DNA from: Actinomadura cremea
GTDB lineage: Bacteria; Actinomycetota; Actinomycetes; Streptosporangiales; Streptosporangiaceae
Assembly (NCBI RefSeq): GCF_014648495.1
Contig: NZ_BMRF01000027.1
Span: 36,266 to 100,265, forward strand
Length of the DNA: 64,000 nt
Reading direction: 5' to 3'
Within the stretch, counting starts at the first letter, position 1. Every line of letters begins with the position of its first letter. The translations under genes were made by a program, and so were the position numbers. The notes under the pieces were generated by a model that was given only the letters and a program-made list of their open reading frames with translations, was not told the origin of the DNA and did not search any database. Positions 25,983 through 33,473 of this stretch are shown here, in pieces.

Positions 25983-26294
25983 TCAGCCGACCCGCAGGTT
26001 CGTCGTGCGGACGGCGAGGCGGGAGCGCAGCAGCGCGATGGCCTCGTCCAGCCGCGGGGCGGCCGCCTGGGCCCGCACGATCCGGCCGTCGATCTCGATG
26101 ACGGCCCGGGCCAGCGCCGGGCGGGGCAGGGCGGGGTCGGCCACGACGCTGAGCGTGACCTGGACGGACGTCACGTCGCCGTGGGCCTCCGCCAGCGCCT
26201 CGCCGACGGCGCGTTCGGCCGCGCCGCGCTCGTGCGCGGTGACGTCGCCCGAGATCAGGAACCGGATCTCGGAACGCTCACGGGTGGCGTTCAT
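25983..26294 (-). CDS. Small HPF/RaiA (S30AE)-like ribosome-associated protein
   Basis: A 103-residue protein, EIRFLISGDVTAHERGAAERAVGEALAEAHGDVTSVQVTLSV...ALARAVIEIDGRIVRAQAAAPRLDEAIALLRSRLAVR. The strand-helix-strand-strand-strand-helix pattern and the final basic RLAVRTTNLRVG fit the S30AE domain of hibernation factors. It lacks the long C-terminal dimerisation domain, so it is a short form. If functional it would bind the 30S subunit in slow growth; the sequence match is moderate. ATG 26294 has GGGGG upstream. Confidence 0.55.
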   Translation of the reverse strand: MNATRERSEIRFLISGDVTAHERGAAERAVGEALAEAHGDVTSVQVTLSVVADPALPRPALARAVIEIDGRIVRAQAAAPRLDEAIALLRSRLAVRTTNLRVG

Positions 26295-27061
26295 GATGCC
26301 CCCAATTCGGTCGGTGATGGGCCGGAATCCGGCGGGCGCCGCGTCGAACGTGACCGATGTCCGCATTCGCCGCCCACGTGCCGCGCGTGCGCCGCGCCTC
26401 TGTACCCAGTGAACGCCGAAAGGTCCCGAAGTAAGCCCGGCCCGGAGCGAGACCTTCGTCACCGCCGCGGGCACCTGGGGCGACTCGGACGAGATCCGGA
26501 TCACGCACGACGGTCGGGTGCCGCCCGGGGCGAGCGTCCGCGGGGCGGCGCCCGGGGCGATCGGCGGCGCGACCCTCACCAAAAGTTCGGCGGACCGCCG
26601 GACGCCCGTCATAATCGCGTCGCACATGCCGGTTCGGAAAACGGCGCCGATTGGTCGCCGCCGCCACCCGAGAACGCCCGGCAATTCATGTGCCATCGGG
26701 GATGCGCCACCGTGGAATTGGCATCGCCGCGAACCGGCTTCAGGGTTCACGACACCACGCTACGCCGCCGCTCCGCCACCGACCGCACCGAACGAGCCCG
26801 TGGTCACGGTCCATCTTCCCGTTCCGCGGTCACGGAGGGGAAGCACCGCGTTGGCGCGGGATAGGCGAGGGGAGTATCGTCTGCGGCTCCGAACGGCGGG
26901 CCCGTCCGTACTCCAAGCCGTACGGCGCCGCGCTGCGCTGCCCGTTCCAGCACGATTGGAAGATTGTCGAGGACGCCTTTTCCGTACTTCCCACAATCGT
27001 GCTTCCATCCCCTAACATAGGGCGGTGCCGTTCCGCCCCGCGCAGACCCGTCGACTGGCTG
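26295..27061. other. 767-bp intergenic region
   Basis: No intact gene. A coding-like stretch without a start lies at about 26443-26600. The right end has an AT-richer promoter segment (26955-27025, with TAACATAG at about 27014) for the XRE regulator. Confidence 0.45.
26443..26604 (+). pseudogene. Coding-like fragment, unidentified
   Basis: The frame beginning CGG AGC GAG (26443) has G or C at nearly every third position and reads ETFVTAAGTWGDSDEIR, then GRVPPGASVRGAAPGAIGG. A stop lies just upstream (near 26410) and no start codon or ribosome-binding site precedes it. It may be the remnant of a gene whose ends were lost. No family recognised. Confidence 0.25.
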
Positions 27062-27994
27062 GTGACCCCCTTGCCCCAGGATTCAGCTGTCCCGACTCCT
27101 CCGGCCGATGATGATCCGGCCGCACGGCTGATCGACTATCCGCGGCGCGGCGGGCCGACCGTCCTGCGCATTCTCCTCGGCGCGCAGCTCCGCCGCCTTC
27201 GCGAGGAATGCGGAATCTCCACCGAGCAGGCCGGATACGAGATCCGCGGCTCCCATTCGAAGATCAGCCGGATGGAGCTGGGCCGCGTCGGCTTCAAGTC
27301 CCGCGACGTCTCCGACCTGCTCACCCTGTACGGCGTCACCGACCCGGCCGAGCGGGCCTCGATGCTGGAGCTGGCCAAGGAGGCCAACACCCCGGGCTGG
27401 TGGCACCGGTACGGGGACGTGCTGCCGAACTGGTTCGAGGCCTACCTCGGGCTCGAGGAGGCCGCCACCCTGCTGCGCTCCTACGAGCTCCAGTTCGTCC
27501 CGGGCCTGCTCCAGACCGAGGACTACGCCCGCGCGGTCGTCCGCCTCGGCTTCCCCGACGCCTCCGAGGAGGAGCTCGAGCGGCGGGTGTGGGTGCGGAC
27601 CACCCGGCAGCAGCGCTTCACCGCGCCCAGCGCGCCGACGCTGTGGGCGGTCGTGGACGAGGCGGTCGTGCGGCGGCCGCTGGGCGGACGCGAGGTGATG
27701 CGGCGGCAGCTGCGGCACCTGCTGGAGATGGCGGAGCTGCCGAACGTGACGCTGCAGATCGTGCCGTTCGGCGCGGGCGGCCACGCGGCGGCCGGCGGCC
27801 CGTTCACGATCCTGCGGTTCGCCGAGCCCGGCCTGTCGGACGTCGTGTATCTGGAGCAGCTCACGAGCGCCCTCTACCTCGACAAGCCCACCGACGTCGA
27901 CACCTACATGCGCGCGATGAACAACCTCTGCATCACCGCGGCGCGCCCGGACGACACCGGCGACCTGCTGAGCGGCGTCCTGAACGACCTGTGA
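27062..27994 (+). CDS. XRE-family regulator with DUF5753 domain
   Basis: A 310-residue protein of the very common actinomycete type. The helix-turn-helix (LGAQLRRLREECGISTEQAGYEIRGSHSKISRMELGR) is at about 40-80. The DUF5753 ligand-like domain follows, with the diagnostic YELQFVPGLLQTEDYARAVV and VVDEAVVRRPLGGREVMRRQL. Such proteins are often paired with a small DUF397 gene, which is not present here. The GTG start at 27062 is the best choice, giving VTPLPQDSAV; no ribosome-binding site is evident. Confidence 0.9.
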   Translation: MTPLPQDSAVPTPPADDDPAARLIDYPRRGGPTVLRILLGAQLRRLREECGISTEQAGYEIRGSHSKISRMELGRVGFKSRDVSDLLTLYGVTDPAERASMLELAKEANTPGWWHRYGDVLPNWFEAYLGLEEAATLLRSYELQFVPGLLQTEDYARAVVRLGFPDASEEELERRVWVRTTRQQRFTAPSAPTLWAVVDEAVVRRPLGGREVMRRQLRHLLEMAELPNVTLQIVPFGAGGHAAAGGPFTILRFAEPGLSDVVYLEQLTSALYLDKPTDVDTYMRAMNNLCITAARPDDTGDLLSGVLNDL

Positions 27995-28101
27995 CCGCCC
28001 GGCCGCGCGATCACGCATCGGCGGGCGGGAGACGGGAAGGCCGTCGAAACGAGCAGAACAGCCGGGTCGCCCGCGGCACGGCGCCACAGGAGGGGAAACG
28101 G

Positions 28102-28503
28102 ATGCTGTACGGCAAGGAGCACGTCGCCCGCTACCAGGAGACCGACGGCGCGGAGGGCCACGACTGGCAGGGGACGATCACCCTGCTGCTCACCACGACC
28201 GGACGGCGCACCGGGCAGCCGCGCACCACACCGCTGATCTACCAGCCGGAGGGCGACGCGTACCTGGTGGTCGCGTCCAAGGGCGGCGCCGACGAGCCTC
28301 CGCTCTGGTACCTGAATCTGCAGGAAGACCCCGAGGTGGAGGTGCAGGTGAAGGGCGACAAGTTCACCGCCCGGGCCCGTACCGCCACGCCGGAGGAGAA
28401 GCCCGCCTTCTGGAAGAAGATGGCCGCGACGTGGCCCCAGTACGACGAGTACCAGACGAAGACCGACCGGGAGATCCCCGTGGTCGTCCTCGAGCGCGTC
28501 TGA
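28102..28503 (+). CDS. Ddn-like nitroreductase / F420H2-dependent quinone reductase family
   Basis: A 133-residue split-beta-barrel protein. HDWQGTITLLLTTTGRRTGQPRTTPLIYQPEGDAYLVVASKGG matches the F420-binding deazaflavin-dependent nitroreductase family (PF04075), followed by WYLNLQEDPEVEVQVKGDKFTARARTATPEEK. Members use F420H2 to reduce quinones or nitro compounds. ATG 28102 has AGGAGG at 28088-28093. It stands between the XRE regulator and the phosphotransferase-like gene. Confidence 0.88.
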   Translation: MLYGKEHVARYQETDGAEGHDWQGTITLLLTTTGRRTGQPRTTPLIYQPEGDAYLVVASKGGADEPPLWYLNLQEDPEVEVQVKGDKFTARARTATPEEKPAFWKKMAATWPQYDEYQTKTDREIPVVVLERV

Positions 28504-28596
28504 GCGCGGTTCCCTTTCCCCGCGGTGGCGGGCCGTGTAGCGTCGGCCTGGAACATCCGTTCGACCGCCGTCCGTCCGAGGTCGCCGAGGTGCACA

Positions 28597-29736
28597 GTGC
28601 CGACGTCACAGACTGCTGACATCGCCGCAGGCATCCGCGCCGCCGACGCCGCCGGACCGCCCGCGCGGCTGCTCCGGCGCTGGGAGATCGGGCCGGACGC
28701 GCGGTTCGCCGCACCTGCCCCGGGCGGGCCCGCGATCCGCCGGTCCCGGCGCGTCGACACGGCGAACGGCTCGTTCCTGCTGAAGGAGCATCCCGCCCCC
28801 GACCGGCGCCGCATCCTGTTCCGGCACCGGATCACCGCCGCGCTCGACGAGGCCGGGCTGCCGGTCCTCGCGCCCGTCCCGGCCCGCACCGGCCGGACGC
28901 TGGTCACCGCCGGCGGCACGGGCTACGAACTGTTCCCGTGGGCCGGCGGGCGCGGACGGGACGGGCTGGAGCTGACGTTCGCGCAGTGCGAGGCGCTCGG
29001 CGCGCTGCTCGGCCGGCTGCACGCGGAGATGGAGCGGCTGACGCCGCCGGTGCAGCAGAGCATGCTGGTGCCCGTGCCGCGCGCCGCGGCCGCCGCGGCG
29101 GCCGTCGACGCCATGCTCGAGACCGTCCCGCGCGCCGGCGGCGGCACCGACTTCGACGCGCTGTCGGAGCGGCGCCTGCGGGAGCGGAGCGCGCTGCTGG
29201 CGGAGTTCGCCGATCACCAGCCGCCGGACGCGGAGGTCTGCACGGTCGGGCATCTGCACGGCTCGTTCCACGCGGGGAACCTGCGCCACGGCGGCTCGGG
29301 CAACGTCACCGCCGTCCTCGGCTGGGACGGCCTGACGACGGGCCCGGTGGCCGGCGAGGTGGTGCGGGCGGCGGCACGGCTGTTCGCGTACGGCGACGAC
29401 CGCGGCCTCGACCTCGACCGGGTGCAGGCGTTCGTGCGGGGGCACCGCGCGTCCTTCCCGCTCGACGCGGGGCAGATCCAGTCGGCGGTGCACCGCGCGT
29501 GGTGGGAGCGGCTCTGCGACGTCGCGCCGCTGCGGCACCGCTACCTCGGCGAGGACGGAACGGGCGCCCCGGAGCGGCAGGTCCTGGTGCGCGGCCAGGC
29601 CGCTCTCGTGACCTGGTGGACGGCCCGCCTGGAGGGCACGCTCGACGCGTTCGCGGCCCCGTACGCGCCGGGCGCCGCGGACGGTCCCGGCGGCGTCCGC
29701 GCGGACGTCCCGGGCGACGAGCACGCCTACGGCTGA
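28597..29736 (+). CDS. Aminoglycoside-phosphotransferase-like protein, catalytic residues lost
   Basis: A 379-residue protein with the APH/choline-kinase-like fold. The ATP-binding lysine is present (FLLKEH, K63), and the fold's core helices align. But the catalytic loop, normally HGDxHxxN, reads HGSFHAGN (221-228): aspartate is replaced by S223. The metal-binding aspartate of the ID(W/F) motif is replaced by glycine (LGWD, 241-244). It is therefore probably a pseudokinase or an enzyme with altered chemistry. GTG 28597 follows a GAGG about 8 nt upstream. Confidence 0.75.
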   Translation: MPTSQTADIAAGIRAADAAGPPARLLRRWEIGPDARFAAPAPGGPAIRRSRRVDTANGSFLLKEHPAPDRRRILFRHRITAALDEAGLPVLAPVPARTGRTLVTAGGTGYELFPWAGGRGRDGLELTFAQCEALGALLGRLHAEMERLTPPVQQSMLVPVPRAAAAAAAVDAMLETVPRAGGGTDFDALSERRLRERSALLAEFADHQPPDAEVCTVGHLHGSFHAGNLRHGGSGNVTAVLGWDGLTTGPVAGEVVRAAARLFAYGDDRGLDLDRVQAFVRGHRASFPLDAGQIQSAVHRAWWERLCDVAPLRHRYLGEDGTGAPERQVLVRGQAALVTWWTARLEGTLDAFAAPYAPGAADGPGGVRADVPGDEHAYG

Positions 29737-29817
29737 CCCGGCGGACGCGCCCGGCGCGGATCACGCGGGCACCCGGATCCACAGTTTTGTACTTTTCAGT
29801 TCACCTAGGAGTCGATC

Positions 29818-30684
29818 ATGACCGATGTCGCCCTGCTCGGAACCGGGATCATGGGCGCCGCGATGGCCCGCAACCTGCTGCGCGACGGGCACCGGGTCGC
29901 GGTGTGGAACCGCACGGCGGCCCGCGCGGAGCCGCTGCGCGCCGACGGCGCCACCGTCGCCCCCTCCCCCGCCGAGGCGGTGACCGGCGCCGACGTGGTC
30001 ATCACGATGCTCGACGACGGTGAGACGGCTCTGGCGGTGATGGCCGACGCGGCCCCGGGCCTCCGCTCGGGGCAGGTCTGGGCGCAGATGGGCACCGTCG
30101 CCGTGGACGCGGTGCCGCGGCTGGCCGCGCTGGCCGCCGAGCACGGCCCGACGTTCGTGGACGCGCCCGTCCAGGGCACCAGGCAGCCCGCCGAGCAGGG
30201 GAATCTCATCGTCCTCGCCGCCGGGCCGCACGACGCGCGGGCCGTCCTGGAACCGGTGTTCGGCACGCTCGGCAGCCGGACGATGTGGCTGGACGAGGAC
30301 GGCGCGGCCGCCGCGGGCACCCGGCTCAAGCTCGCGGCCGTGAGCTACGCGATCTCGCTGACCTCGGTGATCGCCGAGTCGGTCGCGCTGGCCGGGGCCC
30401 TCGGGCTCGACCCGGCGCGGCTCCACGAGGTGCTCACCGGCGGCCCGCTCGACAACGCCTACCTGCAGTCGAAGATGAAGGCGATCGTGGAGGACGACCT
30501 CACGCCGAGCTTCGCCGTCCGCACCGCCGAGAAGAACACCCGCATCATCCACGAGGCGGCCGCGGCCGCCGGGATCCGCGTGGACGTCAACGACGCGGCG
30601 GGCGAGCGGTTCCGCCGCGCGATCGAGCAGGGGCACGGCGACGAGGACATGGCCGCGACCTACCACGCGAGCTTCCCCGGCTGA
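29818..30684 (+). CDS. 3-hydroxyisobutyrate-dehydrogenase-family oxidoreductase
   Basis: A 288-residue NAD(P)-dependent reductase. The Rossmann motif LLGTGIMGAAMARNLL starts the protein, an NR pair (W30-N31-R32) suggests NADPH use, and the catalytic lysine is K171 (TRLKLAAVSY). The substrate loop DAPVQGTRQPAEQGNL differs from the canonical DAPVSGG, so it may be an imine-reductase-like or glyoxylate/succinate-semialdehyde-reductase-like member rather than true HIBADH. ATG 29818 has AGGAG 6-7 nt upstream. Confidence 0.87.
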   Translation: MTDVALLGTGIMGAAMARNLLRDGHRVAVWNRTAARAEPLRADGATVAPSPAEAVTGADVVITMLDDGETALAVMADAAPGLRSGQVWAQMGTVAVDAVPRLAALAAEHGPTFVDAPVQGTRQPAEQGNLIVLAAGPHDARAVLEPVFGTLGSRTMWLDEDGAAAAGTRLKLAAVSYAISLTSVIAESVALAGALGLDPARLHEVLTGGPLDNAYLQSKMKAIVEDDLTPSFAVRTAEKNTRIIHEAAAAAGIRVDVNDAAGERFRRAIEQGHGDEDMAATYHASFPG

Positions 30685-30748
30685 GCGGAGCCGGTGCCGG
30701 GCGGGGGCCGGTGCCGGGCGAAGCGCGCGTCCGGGTGAGGATGGGGTC

Positions 30749-31135
30749 ATGGAGGTTTTGAGCAACCGGATCCTGCTTCGCCCGGCGGACGCGGAACGCA
30801 GTCAGCGCTTCTACCGGGACGTCCTCGGGCTCGCGGTCTACCGGGAGTTCGGCCCGCCCGACTCCCCCGGCGTCGTGTTCTTCCTCGGCTCCGGGTTCCT
30901 GGAGGTGTCGGGGCACGGCGCCGGGGAGGACGGGTCCGCGGCGATGATCTGGCTCCAGGTGCGGGACGTGCGGGCCGAGCACGAGCGGCTCGCGGCGGCC
31001 GGGGCGCGGATCGTCCGGGAACCGCGCGAGGAGCCCTGGGGGCTGGTCGAGATGTGGATCGAGGACCCGGCGGGTGTCAAGATCGTGATCGTGGAGGTGC
31101 CGGAGGGGCATCCGCTCCGCCGCGACACCCGCTGA
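30749..31135 (+). CDS. VOC family (glyoxalase/dioxygenase fold) protein
   Basis: A 128-residue single-module VOC protein: RILLRPADAERSQRFYRDVLGL, FLGSGFLEVSG, AMIWLQVRDVRAEHERLAAAGARIV, EPWGLVEMWIEDPAGVKIVIVE. A metal-ligand glutamate (E at WGLVEMWIEDP) is present, but not all ligands can be placed. It could be a bleomycin-resistance-like binding protein, a lyase or a dioxygenase. Monocistronic. Confidence 0.85.
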   Translation: MEVLSNRILLRPADAERSQRFYRDVLGLAVYREFGPPDSPGVVFFLGSGFLEVSGHGAGEDGSAAMIWLQVRDVRAEHERLAAAGARIVREPREEPWGLVEMWIEDPAGVKIVIVEVPEGHPLRRDTR

Positions 31136-31282
31136 CGCCGCCCGAACCCGTTCCCGGCCCGTTGCGCCGGGCGCCCGGCGCCGCGGTCCGCCGCCCGCCG
31201 CGGCTGGTAGTGGGCGGTGCGGCACCGGCCGCACCCAGCTCCCGGACATTCCTCCTGGACCTCCGGATAACGCGCCGAAATA

Positions 31283-31317
31283 CTGGAAAACCCTGGAATT
31301 GTCTGGACCCTCCTGTA
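31283..31317 (+). promoter_or_regulatory. Helically phased CTGGA direct repeats upstream of the nuclease-helicase cassette
   Basis: CTGGA begins at 31283, 31293 and 31303, with a fourth, imperfect CTGTA at 31313: exact 10-bp spacing, one helical turn each. The array ends 12 bp before the ATG at 31329. It is likely a cooperative regulator-binding site over the promoter or leader. Confidence 0.5.
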
Positions 31318-31328
31318 CCGTCTGCCGC

Positions 31329-32366
31329 ATGTCCCGCTCCCCCGGCGTCCCGACCCCCGACGCGCTCGAGGCCCGCATCGCGGAGCTGCGCGCGGCCGTG
31401 CGGCGGGCGATGGCGTACGGCGACCGGGGGGCCGCCCGCGAGCTGCGGGCGGAGCTGCGGCACGCCGAGGAGGCCTGGGACGACGCGGTCCTCGGCGACG
31501 GCGCGGGCGCGGCGAACGCGGCCGAGGCCGACCGCCGCGAGGCCGACCGCCGCGAGGCCGGGCCGCGGCGCTCGTCCGGACGTCCCCGTGCCGCGGCCTC
31601 CGGGAAGGGCGAGCGCGCGAAGGGCACCTCGAGAGGCCCGGCGAAGGGCGCCGTCAGGAGCGCGGCGAAGGCTCCGGCGAAAGGCACGGCGAAAGGCGGG
31701 GCGAAGGGTTCCGGGAAAGGCTCCGGCAAGGGGTCGCGCCGGGGGCTGCTGCCCGTCCGTGAGCAGGTGCACCAGGCGCTGACCCTGCTCGGCGTCCCGT
31801 CCGCCCCCAAGCTGGTCGGGACGGTCTACTCGGCGTTCTTCCCCGGCGAGATCGCGCCGGGGCGGCTGACGAGCCTGCGCCGCGACGAGGAGCGCTCGTT
31901 CCGCACCGCGCCCTACGCCCGGCCGTACTACCTGTGCGCCGCGCTGACCGCCGACCTGCTCGCCCCCGCCCGCGGCCTGCTGACCGTCAGCACGTGGCCG
32001 CTGGAGCGCCGCATCGTGGGCCCGCTGAGCCCGCGCACCGATTTCCTGACGTCCGCGATCCGGCTGGCCGAGCACGCCGGACGCGGCGAACCGAACCCCG
32101 ACGTGCAGCGGCTGCTGTGGCGTTTCGCGTCCAACATTCCCGGTGCGGTCGACGGTACGGTCGGTACAGTCGATCCGGCCGTGCTCGCCGAGGCCGCCCG
32201 GGAGGAGCTGGAAGTGCACCGGGAGGCCGACCGGCGGCGGCGCGAGTCGGCCGCCGGGCGCGCCCTGGACCGGCTCGACGACGCGGAACGGCTGTTCGGC
32301 AGCCGGCTGCGGGCCCTGCAGGACGCCCCACGGCGCCCTGCCGTCAATGGAGAGACGGACCGATGA
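31329..32366 (+). CDS. Cassette protein A: unknown protein with histone-H1-like linker
   Basis: A 345-residue protein in three parts. Residues 10-56 are a helical, probably coiled-coil segment (ALEARIAELRAAVRRAMAY). Residues 88-138 are a Lys/Ala/Gly/Ser stretch (AKAPAKGTAKGGAKGSGKG) like bacterial histone-H1/HU tails, suited to non-specific DNA binding. Residues 139-330 form a globular helical domain (VREQVHQALTLLGVPSAPKLVGTVYSAFF; YARPYYLCAAL; TFP-type strand LTVSTWPLERRIVG) ending in a charged helix. No family recognised. It is the first gene of a tight four-gene unit; its stop overlaps the nuclease ATG. Confidence 0.7.
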   Translation: MSRSPGVPTPDALEARIAELRAAVRRAMAYGDRGAARELRAELRHAEEAWDDAVLGDGAGAANAAEADRREADRREAGPRRSSGRPRAAASGKGERAKGTSRGPAKGAVRSAAKAPAKGTAKGGAKGSGKGSGKGSRRGLLPVREQVHQALTLLGVPSAPKLVGTVYSAFFPGEIAPGRLTSLRRDEERSFRTAPYARPYYLCAALTADLLAPARGLLTVSTWPLERRIVGPLSPRTDFLTSAIRLAEHAGRGEPNPDVQRLLWRFASNIPGAVDGTVGTVDPAVLAEAAREELEVHREADRRRRESAAGRALDRLDDAERLFGSRLRALQDAPRRPAVNGETDR

Positions 32367-33466
32367 CCGAGACCGCGCCGGACCTGGACCGGCTGCGCGG
32401 CGGCGCTCCCCCGCGCAACCACGACGCACGCACGATCGCCGCGCTGACCGGCAATCCCGGTTGCGCCCGCCGCGGGGTGATGGACGCGGCGGGGGTCGAC
32501 AAGGACGCGGTGGCGCGGGCGCTCGGGTTCCCGGCCCCGTTCGGCCAGTCGCAGTTCGCGATCACGCGCGGGAACGCGTTCGAGGCGCAGGTGAAGGCCG
32601 ACGGGTGCGCGGAGCTGCTGACCCTGCTGCGCGACACGCTCGGGCTGGCCGTGCCCGAGGTCGCCTACGACGACCTCGAGGTGGTCGCGGGCAACGAGGG
32701 CCGGGAGCTGCGGCACACCCGGACGCGGCGGCTGCTCGAACGTGCGCTGGAGTCCGGCGAGGGCACGCTGTTCGACCATCCGCTGCTGCGCCTCGACATC
32801 GCCGGGCAGCCCGCCTACCTGGAACCGGACGTCATCGCGTTCCAGCTCGCCGGACGCCTGCACGTGATCGAGATCAAGTCGTTCGCGGTCGTCGACGGGC
32901 AGGCCGAGCCGGAGCAGGTCGCGGCGGCGGCCCGGCAGTCGGCGGTGTACGTGCTGGCGCTGCGCCGCCTGGTGGCCGAGCTGGGCCACGACCCGCGGCG
33001 GGTGTCGCACGAGGTGTTCCTCGTGTGCCCGGAGAACTTCTCCAACCGGCCGACGGCGACGCCGCTGGACGTCCGCCCGCAGCTCGCCGTCCTGGAGCGG
33101 CAGCTCGCCCGGATCACCCGCATCGACCGGATCCTGGACGAGCTCCCGGACGACCTGACGTTCGAGCCCGGCGACGCGCTCGCCGAGTCGGTCCGCGCGG
33201 TCGAGGCCCGGTACGCCCCCGAGTGCATGGCGGGCTGCGAGATGGCGCTGTTCTGCCGGGACGAGGCGCGGGCGTGCGGGGCGACGGGCGCGCTCGGCCG
33301 CTCGGTCCGCGACGACCTCGGCGGCGTGGACGCGATCGGGACCGCGCTCGCGCTCGCCGACGGCACGCTCGCGGCGTCCGACGACCTGGCCGAGACCGCC
33401 GAGCAGCTGCGCACCGCGGCCCGGCTGCGCGCCGAGGCGCTGGCCGGGGCGCGGGGCGCCGCGTGA
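32363..33466 (+). CDS. Cassette protein B: Cas4/RecB-type PD-(D/E)XK nuclease with Cys cluster
   Basis: A 367-residue nuclease. Motif I-like RGNAFEAQV is at 69-77, motif II EPDV has D156, motif III IEIKSF has E170 and K172, and the RecB/Cas4-specific QxxxY is Q192-Y196. An N-terminal C34 (NPGCARRGVM) and a C-terminal set C288, C292, C298, C305 match the arrangement that holds an iron-sulphur cluster in Cas4, AddB and Dna2. It is expected to cut single-stranded DNA ends. ATG 32363 overlaps the TGA of gene A. Together with helicase D it makes the two halves of a Dna2-like enzyme. The loop 210-285 and extra C-terminal region are unlike Cas4 itself. Confidence 0.82.
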   Translation: MTETAPDLDRLRGGAPPRNHDARTIAALTGNPGCARRGVMDAAGVDKDAVARALGFPAPFGQSQFAITRGNAFEAQVKADGCAELLTLLRDTLGLAVPEVAYDDLEVVAGNEGRELRHTRTRRLLERALESGEGTLFDHPLLRLDIAGQPAYLEPDVIAFQLAGRLHVIEIKSFAVVDGQAEPEQVAAAARQSAVYVLALRRLVAELGHDPRRVSHEVFLVCPENFSNRPTATPLDVRPQLAVLERQLARITRIDRILDELPDDLTFEPGDALAESVRAVEARYAPECMAGCEMALFCRDEARACGATGALGRSVRDDLGGVDAIGTALALADGTLAASDDLAETAEQLRTAARLRAEALAGARGAA

Positions 33467-33473
33467 TCGGCAC

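Noticed and set aside
32363-33466. Cas4 of a CRISPR system
   Set aside because: No cas1, cas2 or array in the window; the protein is longer than Cas4 and is coupled to an Upf1/Dna2-type helicase instead.
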